Positions 32,709 through 48,352 are shown, counted from the first letter of the stretch. The stretch is DNA of 64,000 nt from Oncomelania hupensis (GCA_036898135.1 JBAHVR010000289.1:1-64000); one strand, 5' to 3'. The notes: a model not told the origin generated them from the sequence alone. Made by a program: numbers and translations.

Positions 32709-35558
32709 TTATGCAGAACCATTCGATTGCGAACAGTTTAAGTGTTCCTTTACTGAGGATTTAAAAGAACTAGCAGTTTTACTGGATTTGACATTCGAGG
32801 GAAGAGAGTTCCACATAGAAGGCCCTACAAAACCAAAGCTAGTTTTATACAGGTCTATGCGTGCCGTGGGCAAGAGAAATCTCTGAGAACCATATCGCTC
32901 TGGCGCTTTGCGTAATAAATCACGCAAGTAAGTTGGAGCAAGCTCGTTTAGTACCTTGAACATAAGCATTAAAATGTTGTAACCGAATTGCTGCTGAAGG
33001 GGAAGAATGCCTGCGGCTTCAAGTTTTTCCGAAGTAGTGAAGTGAGGGTTGCTGATGATTAGTTTTGCGCCCCTTCTGTGTAAGGATTGCAGCTTTCTTA
33101 GCAGATTGTCACTTGCACCACACCAAACAGTGGAAGCATAATTTATTTTTGAAAGACAGTGCGCCATAAAGAACATTTTACGCCCCTCAGTTTCCACAAA
33201 TGGCTTTAATTTCGACAGAAGATGTAGATTCGTAGACAGTTTCCTACAGGTGTTAGCTATGTGACTATTCCAGCGAAGGTCCTGGTCAATTGTGACTCCT
33301 AACACTTCGTGCGATGTTACTTGTTCTATTCGGTCCGAATCTAGCTTAAGGTCGAGAAGAAGCGGGGCTCTCTGATGTTTTTGTCTGGAGGTTATTACCA
33401 TGCTATTTGATTTTTGGGGATGTAGAACTAGCTTATTGCGAGCAGACCATTGAAATACGTCATTTATTCCGAGTTGGAGATCTGATTTCAACTGATCTGT
33501 TGTACGTGCAGATGTGTGCAGAGAGCTGTCATCGGCGAACAACTCACATGACACGTTTTTAGTGGTAATATGCAACGGCATATCGTTTATAAAAATACTG
33601 AAGAAAAGGGGCCCAAGGATGGAACCTTGGGGCACTCCGCAGCTTAGGTGTCCTTCGCGTGAGTGTTGACCATTGATGTAAAGTTTCTGGGTCCTGTTTT
33701 TAACAAAAGATGCTAGTAAGTTAGTGGTAGCGTCACAACGGGTGTATTGTTTTATTTTGCTGATAAGAAGATCATGATCAACCGTTTCAAATGCCTTTTT
33801 TATGTCAAGAAAAACTGCTCCAACAATCTTAAAGTCATTGATAGCGGACAACCAGGAACCACACATACGAGTAAGAGCTGTAGAACATGAATGGTGTTTC
33901 CGGAATCCAGACTGAAACTGGTAGAAAAGATTATGGTTCTCCATGTAATGTACAACATGGTTATGAATATGTTTTTCCAATGGCTTAGAAAGAACAGACA
34001 AGATAGAAATAGGGCGAAAGTTGTTTATGTCATAGGAACCTACCGTTTTAGGTATAGGGATTACTTTGGCACATTTCCAGCCGTCGGGGAAAGTACAAGT
34101 TTTAATGCATAAATTATACAAAAATGTTAGCGATTCGACAATGTAGGGAAGCGACAGTTTTAATAAAAGCGTACTAATCGTATCTATACCAACCGACTTC
34201 TTGTTTTTTAGACTAGAGATGTACTTGCCTACTTCATGAACCGCTATTTCAGGTACGATACACTCGTCCTTAGATCGTAACCGGTCATTGCAGAACGACG
34301 TCAGAAGGGGGTTAGGATACTTGGGGTCTTGCGTTGCAGAGGGATTAGATTGTTGGTGGAGGAGGGATGCAGTGGACAGAAAGTGGTCATTTAGCGTATC
34401 AGGTGAAATGTTGGTAGGGGGCACGGACTGACTACGCTTCTTATTAGTGATCTCATTCATGGCACGCCACAAGTGGGCCGTGTCGCAATTATTTTTAATC
34501 ATTTGTCCAAAATACTGACGTTTTGAGTTTTTTACCATGACACTAATTTTGTTTCTTTGAATTTTATATTGATCAATTTTTTTATCCCTCTTGAGTTGGT
34601 CTCTTATCTTCATAGCCTCCATAATGTCGGCGGTCAGCCAGCTCGGTAACGTTTTATGCTTGACTCTCCTCCTTCGAATGGGGGCATGTTTATTAACAAT
34701 AGGCACAAAAGTATCATACCACGAAGCTAAGGCACTGTTCGGGTCGATGCTGCTATACACATTAGCGAAGTCTACCTGATCCAAGTCAAAAAGAAACGCA
34801 TTCTGATCAAAGTTTTTAAGTGATCGATACTCAATTGTAGTGTGCTCGCCTTTGACACGTTTAGGTGGTATCCATGACAATGTACAAAGAACTGGGCAAT
34901 GGTCACTAATACTGACACCAGAAAGACGTACATTAGACACCTTTAACGTATTACTATTGTTTACATAGATGTGGTCTATGAGAGTAGACGACGAGGGAGT
35001 CACTCTCGTGGGCTGCTGCACAAGTTGTTGCAGTCCGAATAAGGAGTACGTGGATTCCCACGACGTATGCGCTTTAAGTAAATTAATATTGACATCACCC
35101 AAGATAATATAAGCAGCGTTTGGGTGTGCTGTTGTGACCGTATCCATCATATGAACAAAGTCATCGTACCATTCATAACAAGAAGAAGGATTCCTGTACA
35201 AGATACAGATCAGTGCTCCAGAATCCTTTGCACTACGTTTAAGCTGAACCCACAGGCTCTCTACGCCCTCAGTCTCAAGATCCGGACGTCGGGTGACGTA
35301 AGGCATCACGTCATTATGTACATAGAGGCCAAGGCCCGTATGGAGAAATTGGGTGGCATCCTTACGAAAGAAAGTATAATTAGTGATGGCTATCTCCGCA
35401 TCAGATTGTAGTTGTAGGCGGGTCTCGGAAAGACCGAGGAAATGGAGACGTGGGGTTTCACTCAGAAGAGAAACAATGTCGTGCAGTTTGTTAGCTAAGT
35501 GATACACATTCGCATGCCCAATTTGCAGACCAGATGGAGACTTAAACAAATCGCTCAT
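32709..35558 (-). CDS. LINE ORF2: endonuclease and reverse transcriptase, 949 aa
   Basis: The first ATG of the frame (MSDLFKSPSG) is taken as start; upstream codons in the frame have no ATG. Residues ~10-235 form an AP-type endonuclease, with FLGLSETRL (catalytic E), ILGDVNINLL, LIDHIYVNN and ISDHCPVL. Residues ~440-730 form the reverse transcriptase: FRPISILSVLSKPLEK, motif A AVFLDIKKAFETVDH, motif B GVPQGSILGPLFFSIF and motif C ELFADDSSLH with both catalytic aspartates. A thumb and C-terminal region follow (LGVTIDQDLRWNSHI, NYASTVWCGA, PSMWNSLPSNVKSS). Such proteins nick the target and copy their own RNA at the nick. All key residues are present, so activity is plausible. Confidence 0.93.
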   Translation of the reverse strand: MSDLFKSPSGLQIGHANVYHLANKLHDIVSLLSETPRLHFLGLSETRLQLQSDAEIAITNYTFFRKDATQFLHTGLGLYVHNDVMPYVTRRPDLETEGVESLWVQLKRSAKDSGALICILYRNPSSCYEWYDDFVHMMDTVTTAHPNAAYIILGDVNINLLKAHTSWESTYSLFGLQQLVQQPTRVTPSSSTLIDHIYVNNSNTLKVSNVRLSGVSISDHCPVLCTLSWIPPKRVKGEHTTIEYRSLKNFDQNAFLFDLDQVDFANVYSSIDPNSALASWYDTFVPIVNKHAPIRRRRVKHKTLPSWLTADIMEAMKIRDQLKRDKKIDQYKIQRNKISVMVKNSKRQYFGQMIKNNCDTAHLWRAMNEITNKKRSQSVPPTNISPDTLNDHFLSTASLLHQQSNPSATQDPKYPNPLLTSFCNDRLRSKDECIVPEIAVHEVGKYISSLKNKKSVGIDTISTLLLKLSLPYIVESLTFLYNLCIKTCTFPDGWKCAKVIPIPKTVGSYDINNFRPISILSVLSKPLEKHIHNHVVHYMENHNLFYQFQSGFRKHHSCSTALTRMCGSWLSAINDFKIVGAVFLDIKKAFETVDHDLLISKIKQYTRCDATTNLLASFVKNRTQKLYINGQHSREGHLSCGVPQGSILGPLFFSIFINDMPLHITTKNVSCELFADDSSLHTSARTTDQLKSDLQLGINDVFQWSARNKLVLHPQKSNSMVITSRQKHQRAPLLLDLKLDSDRIEQVTSHEVLGVTIDQDLRWNSHIANTCRKLSTNLHLLSKLKPFVETEGRKMFFMAHCLSKINYASTVWCGASDNLLRKLQSLHRRGAKLIISNPHFTTSEKLEAAGILPLQQQFGYNILMLMFKVLNELAPTYLRDLLRKAPERYGSQRFLLPTARIDLYKTSFGFVGPSMWNSLPSNVKSSKTASSFKSSVKEHLNCSQSNGSA

Positions 35559-36041
35559 GTATACAACCAAAAGACAACCAAAACGAACGCACAAGAGCAA
35601 AATTAATCAAATGGGCAAGGACAAGTCAAATCAAACACAACATAAACCAAAACAAAAAAGGATTGAAAGGAAAACACAGGATTGAAAGGAAAACACAGCA
35701 GAAATCGAAAACGCAAAGCAATCAAAACACCGAAACAGGAAAACACGCAAAATTTAAAAAATGCGTGAATTAAAGGAAGGTGCAAAACAAAGTAGAAAAG
35801 CACAAGTACATGTACTTTCTTCTTTAAGGCGGCTCAAATACTCAATGCAATTAAACGAACGGGTCACCAAAGACCACACAATCGGGGAGCAGTACTAACA
35901 GTCCCCAATAAACACAAAAGTACAATGTCAATATCTGAAAGTAATTATGAAATAACACCCAGGAGGAAGACGCAGATTAAGCCACAAACACACACCCACC
36001 CATGAAAGTTGTTTTGACGTTTACGGATACACACGCACACT

Positions 36042-37431
<1,390 letters not shown>

Positions 37432-38047
37432 ATTATATATTCAAATTTCAAATGCATCTTCAGTCATTCAAGCTCCACACATGCCTACACAATCTTACAC
37501 CTCAAGTGTTTTTAATAGTCTCATTTACTCAAAACCATACATGTAATCTGAAGGTTTCACTGTGCTTCTTTTGCTGCCAAATCGAAACCATTTTCCTCAG
37601 CACTCCTTCTCTACCAGCACAATCACATTTTGTTCAACCCTTGTGGTGTTCATTACTTTCATTCTGTGAACGTGTACAAGAAATATACATCAGATGCCCT
37701 ATCAAACACAGGAACAATGCTGAACTGTTTGATTATTCTATCCCATTGTTTACTCTACTCCCTTCCTTCAGTATAACAATAATAAAGTACGTATCTTGGA
37801 AAACCAATGCTACATATCAGTTTTGGGATGACATTCATTTGAGCACTAGGTATAGATCTCGTAGTTTACCTAAAGAATTAATGGAGTGTTCGATGCACTG
37901 TATTAATATCCAAAGCACACACAATGCCAACCTAGGTGAAATCCTGTGTTTGTACCGCAGTACTAAAAACCTGCAGTATGGCAGCTGGCTACTGTCTTCT
38001 GTTAATTACGAGTGTAATTTTCTATGTTCGATCTGAATGTGTTCTGT

Positions 38048-41000
38048 TCAGCTTTTCATAGGCACCATAGGGGTCAGAGGGTCGTGGTCAATTGTCTGAT
38101 GAAGCATGAGGCCCAACACGCCCATTCGATTATTCATGGCCATTCGCACATTGCGTTCTTGTTCAAACAGCTCATCCAGTTTCATCCACTGCAACAGACA
38201 ACAAAAAGAGACAGGAGCGCTAGGCATACGTCTTATAATCATGCTTAACACTACCAGCTACAAAACTCATCAAGTCAGCAATAAATTTAAATGTTGTATT
38301 ATCTAAATATAGTTACAAAGTCCTCTTCTGGGTTTAATGTACCCTGAAAATAGAGTCTATAATGGACAATATCCATTAAGGCTCGTTGACGCATACATGA
38401 AGACCCAAAACACATAATATGTTATGTTTCATCTATGTATTGTTCTAAGAAAGTCCTGAACCAACCACAAAAAAAAAAAATCTTTCACAGCTAAGCAGCA
38501 ATTTTACATCTATACATGTGTTTTAAGTTTCACTCAACTTTGTTAGCTCCATGTTTTTACAATTTGTTAATTCAAAAGCAAAAAACTATAAAAAATAAAA
38601 TAAAATAAATTACAATAATGATAATTACAAACAAACCTGTCTCAGTCGTTCAAGATCAATTTCAGCTCTGCGGAGTTTCTCCCAGCAAAAATGTTTGACA
38701 CATCTGCGTTTAGACATGCGGCAAAATTCTCCTTTCTCACTGAAGACGTTGGATACAAGAGGGCAGCCACAGACTTCATCTAGACTGACCTGGTCACAAA
38801 AGAATCAGGGAATATGAGTGAGGCAAAATGCTGCTCAAGGATAATTACCTAATGCACATACCAACTCAAAAGCAGTTGCTCAAATCTCTTAGTCACAAGC
38901 ACCAACTTGGAAAAACAACACATCAAGCCAGAAAAAACACTGAATCTGTGAATCACACATGATCAAAGCATGTCTTAAAATCTTGTCAGGCTGGTGAGCA
39001 TTTTTTTTTTTGTGTGTGTGAAATACATTGTAACATGCTTAGTTTAAGTTTCGATGGCCTGGATTAAAATTATTTGCTGTCACTGACTGTACATTTCAAG
39101 TAAATCAACATCTCACTATAACGAAAGTGAAAATTCAGACAAATGGAATGCAAAACATATAATAAGAGCAAGGGTAATAAAAGCACTCGCCAGTTCGCTA
39201 AATGCAAGAAAAATGCATGCAGATAACATAAAACTTGGAGCTCACTGGCCTGGCCGACTATTCTAGTTGACACTCAACCCTCACTTTATTCATAGCTGAT
39301 GATACTTTTGTCAAGTTCCACTGAATCATATAGTCTCTTCACAGGTGCAGACAAGTTTCTGGTTGATTGTTGTGAATTTGTTAATGGATTAGTGATCACA
39401 CTGGCTGACTACAGATTTTGGCTGGGTGCCTAGTGCAGCGTATCAGCTCCAAACGATTGTTTTCAGCACCCTTGTACAAGTAGTTACCTTCCTTTCTTTG
39501 GTGTGCTCAGGGCAAAGCACTTTGAGCCGTTTACAGTATGTCTTCTGCTGGGGATTGTAGTAGTCACAGAACATGGAGTTGCCTTCAATGCGAGTCTTGT
39601 AAATAGATCCAAATGACGTTTGAGCTTCAAACTGCACACACACACAAAAATATATGTAAGTGAAGTGGCTTGAATATGAAGTCAATAAACTACACCAGTG
39701 CACCAATAATCATCATCTTCATTATCATCATCATCAACAACAAGCCCTCAGCCTGTTGGGAAGACATGAGGGATGCTGACGCCAATATTTTTCGCCCCTT
39801 CGATTTGTCTGCAACTGTTGTCCAGAGGCATCCAGCACTGTTCAGGATGGTCAATCAAACAATTGAATAAAGATAATGACAACCTAGCGACCAAAGAGTA
39901 AACCAATAGATACAGAGTTAGAAACAGATTATAGACAGGAAGACACAGGAGTGATGGGAGAGAACCTGGGTGATAGGTTGAAAATAGGTTCAAGGGGGAA
40001 TTACATTACATTACATTATTATTGCTTTAAGTCCAGCGGACTCTTCCGAGCCAAATCAGGACCGGACAACCCCTGATCCGCATAAAAGATCTGCTGAAAC
40101 AAACCTAGTGGTAAAACCGAAAGCTCTCCACCAGCCAGTCACTTTACAATAAAGACATCCCACGCAGGGGACGGCTGAGGCTTCACCCCAACTTATCGAA
40201 CCCCTGGTTACAAAAACAAAATAGAATACAAACATCATTATAAATTATCAACAAAACACATACGTATATAATGCCTACATTGCTAAATAATAACATCATA
40301 GGAAGCCCTAGTGACCACCCGGCAGAAAGCGTCTAATATTCCCAAGCTGATCCAACAGACCTCATACACAAATAAGGAGTCTTGTCCCGGAAGAGTTTTC
40401 AAGAAAAAGGGTAGGAGACTGGTCTAGCGAAGAAGACGATAGTATAGCAGATTGATAGAACAGAGCAGGAATGAGAAAGAGCAAATGAGAAAGACAGCGA
40501 CAGTGGGAATTTAAAGCACTAAATTTCCAGAAAGTGGGGATACTATTTATACTGAAACCCCCGGCACCCCAACAGGGGTTCAAGGGGGAATAGCACACCT
40601 TGGTGAAACACTTTTCCATGTGTTTGATAGCACCCCTCTGGTTGATCTCCTGACCACAGGTTACACAATATATGCTCAGCTCTGTTTCATCTTCTCCTTC
40701 TGCTCCCTGTATAAACAAGTGTATCAAGACGTAGCATTACAAGGAATTACAAGAAAACTCATTCTCATTCAGAGCAACGGTTATTCAATGGCATGCATTA
40801 TAATTATTATATAGTACTAAGGTTATTTCTACATACTGCCTTTTCCTATAAAAATAAATCAGTTTGAAGCACTACTCCATAGAATTCAATGAACTACAAT
40901 AGTCAATATAATCCCTTACAATACAACTTTATTGATATGCTGTTAAATGAGCCCTAAGTACAATACAATGCAATACAAAAAAATCATCATAATAAAATAA

Positions 41001-41293
41001 TAATTTATAACGCGCATGCTTTGCACAAGATATTGTGATTCAAGGCGCAGATGCAATACAATGCAGTACAATACAACTGTAATGTCTGACACAAAAAAGA
41101 AATCTGCATATCTGACACAGCAACTGGTAATAGTAACAAATTATGTTATAAAGCATAATTACAAACTTTGATCAAAGCACTCACACACATACTTTCACAC
41201 TTACATCCATTCTATCAAAATAATGTTCAAGTGTAAAAAAGGAAAACTATTTTTTTTTTTTTGTTGCACTGTCTGAAGGTAATCATTGCTGTT

Positions 41294-41329
<36 letters not shown>

Positions 41330-44300
41330 CAGTACTGAAAAGATAAACAGCGCAGTTTTGTGCTTCACTTACATCCAATTCTTCATCGATAGTGACTTTC
41401 TTGCAACTGTCCAACAAGGCGTCAAGCTCGTTGTGCTTGAGGTCGAGCCGATCGATGGTCATTCGCACTTTGATCTGCTCTGTGTGCAACTTCTCTAGCA
41501 CCTTTTTGTTGTTCTCCTCCCCTACACAGGGACTGCTCTGCCAACGCTGAATCTGGCTGGGAAGGATTTCATAGATTCTCCTTGGAGGAAAAAAAAGAAG
41601 AGTGAAATTGAAATTGTGAAAACAATTTTACAGATGTGCACTGACATCTGCCAGTTCTTTTAATAATACTTGCTAATCTTCAATTGCAAGTTGGTTTGTT
41701 TTTCCAACGATAATCTCAAATCATTCACTGATACGTAGCCCTTGAGACATAAACTGTTTTGAGCATGCTAGACTAGTAGTAGCTCAGAAATAGACCCTAA
41801 TTATCACTATCATAACTAAATCAATAAAAGGCAATTTTCACAACACAACTTGAAAGATCAACATAATCATTTTGTTAACTGAACAACTCTAAGACCACTA
41901 CATTATATTTGTATACCAGCAATAAGCAACAAAGATGAAAGTAATGTTCAACACAAAGAGGACAACATTCAAAACAGCAGGGGAGAGAGGGTGGGGATCG
42001 GGGTAAGTGGGGGATAAGTAAAATAGTATAGTAACAGGGTTTGTAATTCTCAGCGGTTCAGGGAATTTCCACTATCGAAAATACATTTCTGCAGAGAATA
42101 GAATGGATTTCGGCAGAACAAAAAAGTTTGACAACGATTTTTCTCCAATGAAAAAGTTTTTCGTGCGTGTCCTCAAGTCAAACGGAAACACGGAACTGCG
42201 CATGCACATGTCTGAATCGTAGGCAGTAAAATGGATGCAAGACGCATTGTTCAGCATGGTGATGTAGTCGATGATAAAGACGTGAAAAATGCATGGAAGT
42301 GGGAATGGATGTAAAAGGAAGTGTGTGATGAACGACTAGGACAATATTTGAGGAAGATCTCAACAAATGGAACAGCTTTTTGACAATGTGCCAGTCAAAA
42401 ATCAAATACGGGCCCTGTGGTTGTGTGGCTTTGGAAGAGCATACCAAGAGCGCTCAACACAAGACAGCTAAGGTAAGCTTGTAGCACTCAACCTTCAGTC
42501 AGTGTTGGTGATGCACAATCTGTGAAGCCAGGGACCAGCTTTCAACTTTCAGTCTGTATTGCTGATGCATAATCTGTGAAGCCAGTGTGCAGCCCCCAGC
42601 AGTCGGTGTTGGTAAAGCACCTCAAAAACCTGTTCAGAAAACTGCGGCCACAAACTAACCAATCACTCCAAATTCTTCAAACATACAAACTAAACCACTG
42701 CCAGTGAAAACACCGTTTCAAGATTTGGGATGTGCATCAGAATGTATGAAGATTTTTTAACTAAAGTTGGACTTTATTGGAGAATTATAACTGTTAGCTA
42801 TGCATGGAAAACCCAATAAAGACAGGCTACTTCAAGATTTCAGATGTGTGTAAGCAAGCTAGTCTTTCCTTCACGATGTTATATTTTTTGCTCATCAAAA
42901 ATGCACGATTAAAATGCAACATTTCGTATTTGGCAGGGGAGGGAGGTGGAGGTGTCATTCCCTTGCAACCTCTACTAGAGCCTAGGAGGCCCCTGGACCA
43001 CAGCCCATTTCCTCTTTTTTAACTCCCGACCACTACAAGCCCAGTACCAATTAAGAGTCTTTAATTATGATGAAGGTGGTAGGTAGTCAACAGAAAAATA
43101 GGTTTACAATATCAACAGCATGTTTGGTATTGATAGAACTGAACAGCACAATAACTGACAGACTACAATTTACGTTTTGGCTACGAAGTAGGTCAAAAAA
43201 ATAAAACAGAATCAGAGAAAAACTGTACTATCCTTTATCAACCAAGCAGGACAGTCATTTTTGCACTCACCTTTTTGCTAGTTTCATGCCGCACTCTTCG
43301 CTGCAGTACTTGGATGACGGTCTGGCTTGCTGCATACAGCCAGGACCGTAACACTGACGTGGCCCGTCATCATCAGTATCTGCTACATCTTCATTCTCCT
43401 GTTGGTGCTGCCTCCATCTTCCTCCTGCGGACTTCTGCTGTGATTTCTGTCGTTAACGAACACATTTCTTCACAATACTTTGTTAGCGCATCCTTTGCTA
43501 TACTTCAGAAGTATTCTGTTGGTACATTTTTTGTCAACATTGTTATATTTTCTCTGCAATTCTTTTGATAGTGAATGATCTTGCAACATGTTTAGCTTTA
43601 CTTCAACATTCATTTGTCAAGGCATAGTCTCTCAAAATTCCTCTCATTTTACCTTTTACATCCAGTTCACATTAACAATTTTCTTGTGATAGCAAATGTT
43701 GCTTCTAAAACGTTAGGAAAACCAGTTTTTTTTACTTGTAAAGCTCGGTTATAGTTTTGTGGTTTTTCTAAGACTATATTTTCCTTTCCTATCCTATCCC
43801 ACAACTTGAGGTCGTTGTGGCACCACAGATGATCGTTTAACCAGCGTACTCTATCTTTTTCTGTCCTCATCAACCCTCATAGCTTCCTATCCTATCCTAT
43901 TTCTATCCTGTCCCGTAACCCTGAGGTAGTATGGGCACCACAGATGATCGTTTAACCAGCATACTCCATCTTTCTCTGTCCGCAGCAGCCCTGATGGCTT
44001 CGTTCAGTGTCAAACCAGTCCATTCTCTAATGTTGTCCTACCACCTCTTTTTCGGTCTCCCTCTTCTTCTACCTCCTTGCACTGTGCATTGCAGAATAGT
44101 CTTTGCAAGGCCTGATGATCTGGTGACATGGCCATACCATCGGAGTTTCCGTTTCTTCACCACTGTGAGCAGGTCATCGTGTTGTCCAATGGATTGTGTG
44201 ATGGTCTGTCGGACTTCGTCGTTGGTGATGTGTTGGGTATAGGAAGTGCCCAGAAGTCTTCTGTAGCACCTCATCTCCATGCTTTGTATTCTTCGTTGGA

Positions 44301-47300
44301 GATCTGCTGTGAGGGTCCATGCTTCGCAAGCATATAGGAAGATGGAGATGACAAGGGAGCACAGCAGTCTTATTTTGGAATGTAGACTGATGGTCTTGTC
44401 TTTCCAAATGGGCTTCAACCTTGTCAGGGCAGCAGTTGTTTGTGCGATCCTAGAGATCCTCATAGCTTCACTCAGTGTCAAGCCAGTCCTCTGTTGTCCT
44501 CTCACCTCTTTTTCTGTCTCCCTCTTCTCCTCTTCTTCTGCCTCCTTGCACAGTGCCTTGCAGGATGGTTTTTGCAAGGCTTGATGCTCTGGTGTGTGGC
44601 CATACCATTGGAGTTTCAATTTCTTCACCACTGAGAGCATGTCATCATGCTGTCCAATGGCTTGTGTGATCATCTATCAGACTTCATCGTTGGCGATGTG
44701 CTGGATAGAGGAAATGCCCAGAAGTCTTCTGCAGCACTTCATCTCCACGCTTTGTATTCTTCGTTGTAGCTCTGCTGTGGGGGTCCATGTTTCGCAAGCA
44801 TATAGAAAGATGGAGATGACAAGGGAACGTAGCAGCCCTACCTTGAAATGTAGACTGATGGTCCTGTCTTTCCAAATGGGCTTCAACCTTGTCAGGGCAG
44901 CAGTTGTTAGTGCGATCCTTGATAGGACTTCCTGACGGGACCCATTGTGTTATATAATGGCTCCTAAATATTTGTGTTGAGGGATTGGCCTTGGACTTTG
45001 ATGTCCATGTTGATGTCATCATGTTGGTCTTCTCTGCACTTCTTTCCATTCCATAGGCTCTGGAGGTGGTGTCAAGCCTCTGTACCAGATGTTCAAGTTC
45101 TTGTTCCTCTCTCTTGATATATAAATTATTATCTGAGTGGGGGTGCTTCATATTCTTCAGTATGTTCTAGATGTTCTCTTTCATTTTTAACGTTAGGTGG
45201 CAGATTATTTGAATTACTAGTATTAGTAAAAACTTTCACAAATGTTTCAGCTTTTTCCTAGGCGACGGAAAATAATTGTCTACTAATTTTAGAGGACACA
45301 AAGGAAGCTGGAATCCGTTTCTTGTTTCTGACAATTTCTTCCATAATTGTTCAGCATCTTGAGAATTATTTACTTCATATTTACAATATTCAGACCAGAA
45401 CTGTCTTTTATCTAAAGCAATTATTTTATTACATTTAATTTTAGCTGTTTTAATTTCTTTAAAATATTCTTCTGATCTATGTTTTAACCAGTTTTTAAAT
45501 GCAATCTTTTTATCTTTTACGGCTGTTTCACATTTGTCATTCCACCATATATTTCCTGTATGTTTTTTCTTATTAAAGGGTCTTTTCAGGGGGAATAGAC
45601 TTTTCTGCTACTAAATGAATTTGCTGCACAAATTTTACATATACATCATTAATATTACTGTTAACAAAATTTATACTCGCTTCAAGTGGAGCCGGAAAGA
45701 CATCATCACGAGACCGTGGTCACTTCTGATGTCTGCTCCTGGAAAAGTGCATGTCCTGCCAATGTTGACATTTGACCTGAAGCGTGTCTTGGCCATGACG
45801 TAGTCAATCTGGTTGTGATGCACCCAGCTGGGACTGTGCCAGGTCCATTGCAGGATTTTTTGTGGGGACCAAGCATGTTTGCCTGATCAGATTGTTATAT
45901 CTGGCAAACTCCAAGAATCTCAGACCTCTGTCATTTGTCTCATTGTTGCAGTGGGGTCCACATGTGTCTTTCCAGTTGTGGTACGCACCTTTGCCAAAAT
46001 TGACATTCCAGTCGTCTTGCACTATGACTATGTCCTTCCTCGGCACTTGACCAAGAACAGCCTGCAGATGTTCACAGAAATCCTCCACTTCGCTTTCGTT
46101 ATAGTTTGATGTTGGTCATAGGTCTGGATGATGGTGATGTTGAAAGGGACTACTCTCAGACGGATAATAATGGTCTACTGGAGACTGGGCGGCAACCCAT
46201 GACAGTTGCTAAAACGTCTTTGTGGACCAAGAATCCAACGCTGTGTTCGTGCCTGTTATCTCTACCGCTGAAATAAAGTTGTGGCCTGTCGTTTGTTGTT
46301 TCACCTAGGCCTTTCCAGCGCAGATCGATAATACCTAAAATGTTCCATCGATAGTCGGCAAGTTCTTCTAATTTTCCCTCCGCAGTTAGGTTCTTGACAT
46401 TCCAGGTTCCTATGATGATGTTGTCTCTCATGCGGATCTTGCTAAGTAACACATTTATCACCTCAGTCCTGGTGGCCAACGGAAGGCACAGTCATTGGTG
46501 ACCCAGGCGACGATCGATCCGGTATGGAGTGAGTGGTTCTTTTCATCATATGGAGTGTCTTGAGTAAGAAAGACCTGGCGGGGCCCAATCCTATCCAGAC
46601 TGTTGGCCACAGCCGAAATCCAAAAGTACAGTGTGGCACATTTTGACCCCAAGCACGTGGTCGTTGAACTTATAGTAACGTGAAGTTTCTTTGTCCTGGC
46701 CGGTGACATCTGTGTAGAAGACTTTTGCCCACTGATGCCGTGCTGACATCATCCCTGTTAGTCGCCTCTTATGACACGCCGGGAAACGTTGGGTCTATTC
46801 TATTCAGTGCACGAAACCACCATATTTATTTAGCATTCATGTAAAGCACGACAAAAGACAAAATGTCAATGTGACCTAGGAAATCAAAACTTTCAGTATC
46901 GTGTTGTTTGCTATGTTGGTCATTATGGCCTTTAATGCCTGAAATGTAAATAATAAAAAAGCAGGCAGTCGCAATACCTTAGTTTTACCAGTCTGCTTCT
47001 TCTTGTCTTTACTTTTTAACTTCTTTTTTTCTTTCTTCTTCTTTGGTGAGGTATCAGTCGATGATCTTCGCTTCTGGTAACAGTAAAAAAAACAAACATA
47101 AATTGCAACAAAACCCCATGAAGCATAAAATTAACAATAAATCGCTATATAGCATAACAATTATAACATAACATTTTTTTTTTTTAAATCTAGTTGTGCA
47201 ATAAATGAAGGATTGTTAATGTTCCTTCTCTATTTCTTTAACGTATTATATTATGCCATCAAGGACATCAGATGCATCAAATAGAACTATTAGAGAATAC

Positions 47301-48316
47301 GTTCTGATGATTATGTTCTGATACCTTGATAGTTTGTTGTGAAGGTTTGTAACAATCACCTTTTCCTCGCACACACCTAGGCCAATGCACACGCACACTC
47401 ACACACACACACAAACATACAAACACACACACACATACTTACACACACACAAACATACAAACACACACAGAGTCTATACCAACGAAACCCACACAGATAG
47501 TGTTACATACACACAATCGCTGATCGCACTTTCCTACAGCTGCCCTTGCTTTTTTTCGATTTCGCCTTAAGGTCTTGTATCTTGAGTTTTGTAAGGATGG
47601 CAGGGTGGGAGGGTGCGACCAGTACGATTGGATTAGTCAATTGATACAACTGTCTCTGAACATGCCTTATTATCCCTATGCAAATTGTTACACACCCCAA
47701 TTTAATATCAACATTATGCTATATGTTTTGTCTTTAACAAAAGCTGGTTTGCATTTAACGTAGGTGTAATAGGTGATACAGAATATAATTATTTTAAAAA
47801 AAATTTAAAAAAAAATTCTTGATGATGGTAATAGTAATAATAATGCAGTTACAATTGTTTTTGTTGCTTGATGATGGTAATAGTAATAGTAATGCAGTTG
47901 CAATTGTTTTTGTGCTAGTGAATGTGTGATGATAATGCTTGATGATGGTAATAGTAATAGTAATGCAGTTACAATTGTTTTTGTGCTAGTGAATGTGTGA
48001 TGATAATGCTTGATGATGGTAATAGTAATAGTAATGCAGTTGCAATTGTTTTTGTGCTAGTGAATGTGTGATGATAATGCTTGATGATGGTAATAGTAAT
48101 AGTAATGCAGTTGCAAATGTTTTTGTGCTAGTGAATGTGTGATGATAATGCTTGATGATGGTAATAGTAATAGTAATGCAGTTACAATTGTTTTTGTGCT
48201 AGTGAATGTGTGATGATAATGCTTGATGATGGTAATAGTAATACAGTTACAATTGTTTTTGTGCTAGTGAATGTGTGATGATAATGCTTGATGATGGTAA
48301 TAGTAATAGTAATGCA

Positions 48317-48352
<36 letters not shown>

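Noticed and set aside
42231..42477. A host zinc-finger gene
   Set aside because: It has an in-frame stop and a frame change, and the finger pattern matches hAT transposase N-termini.
47818..48347. CRISPR-like array
   Set aside because: The units are contiguous with no unique spacers, and the genome is eukaryotic; it is a minisatellite.
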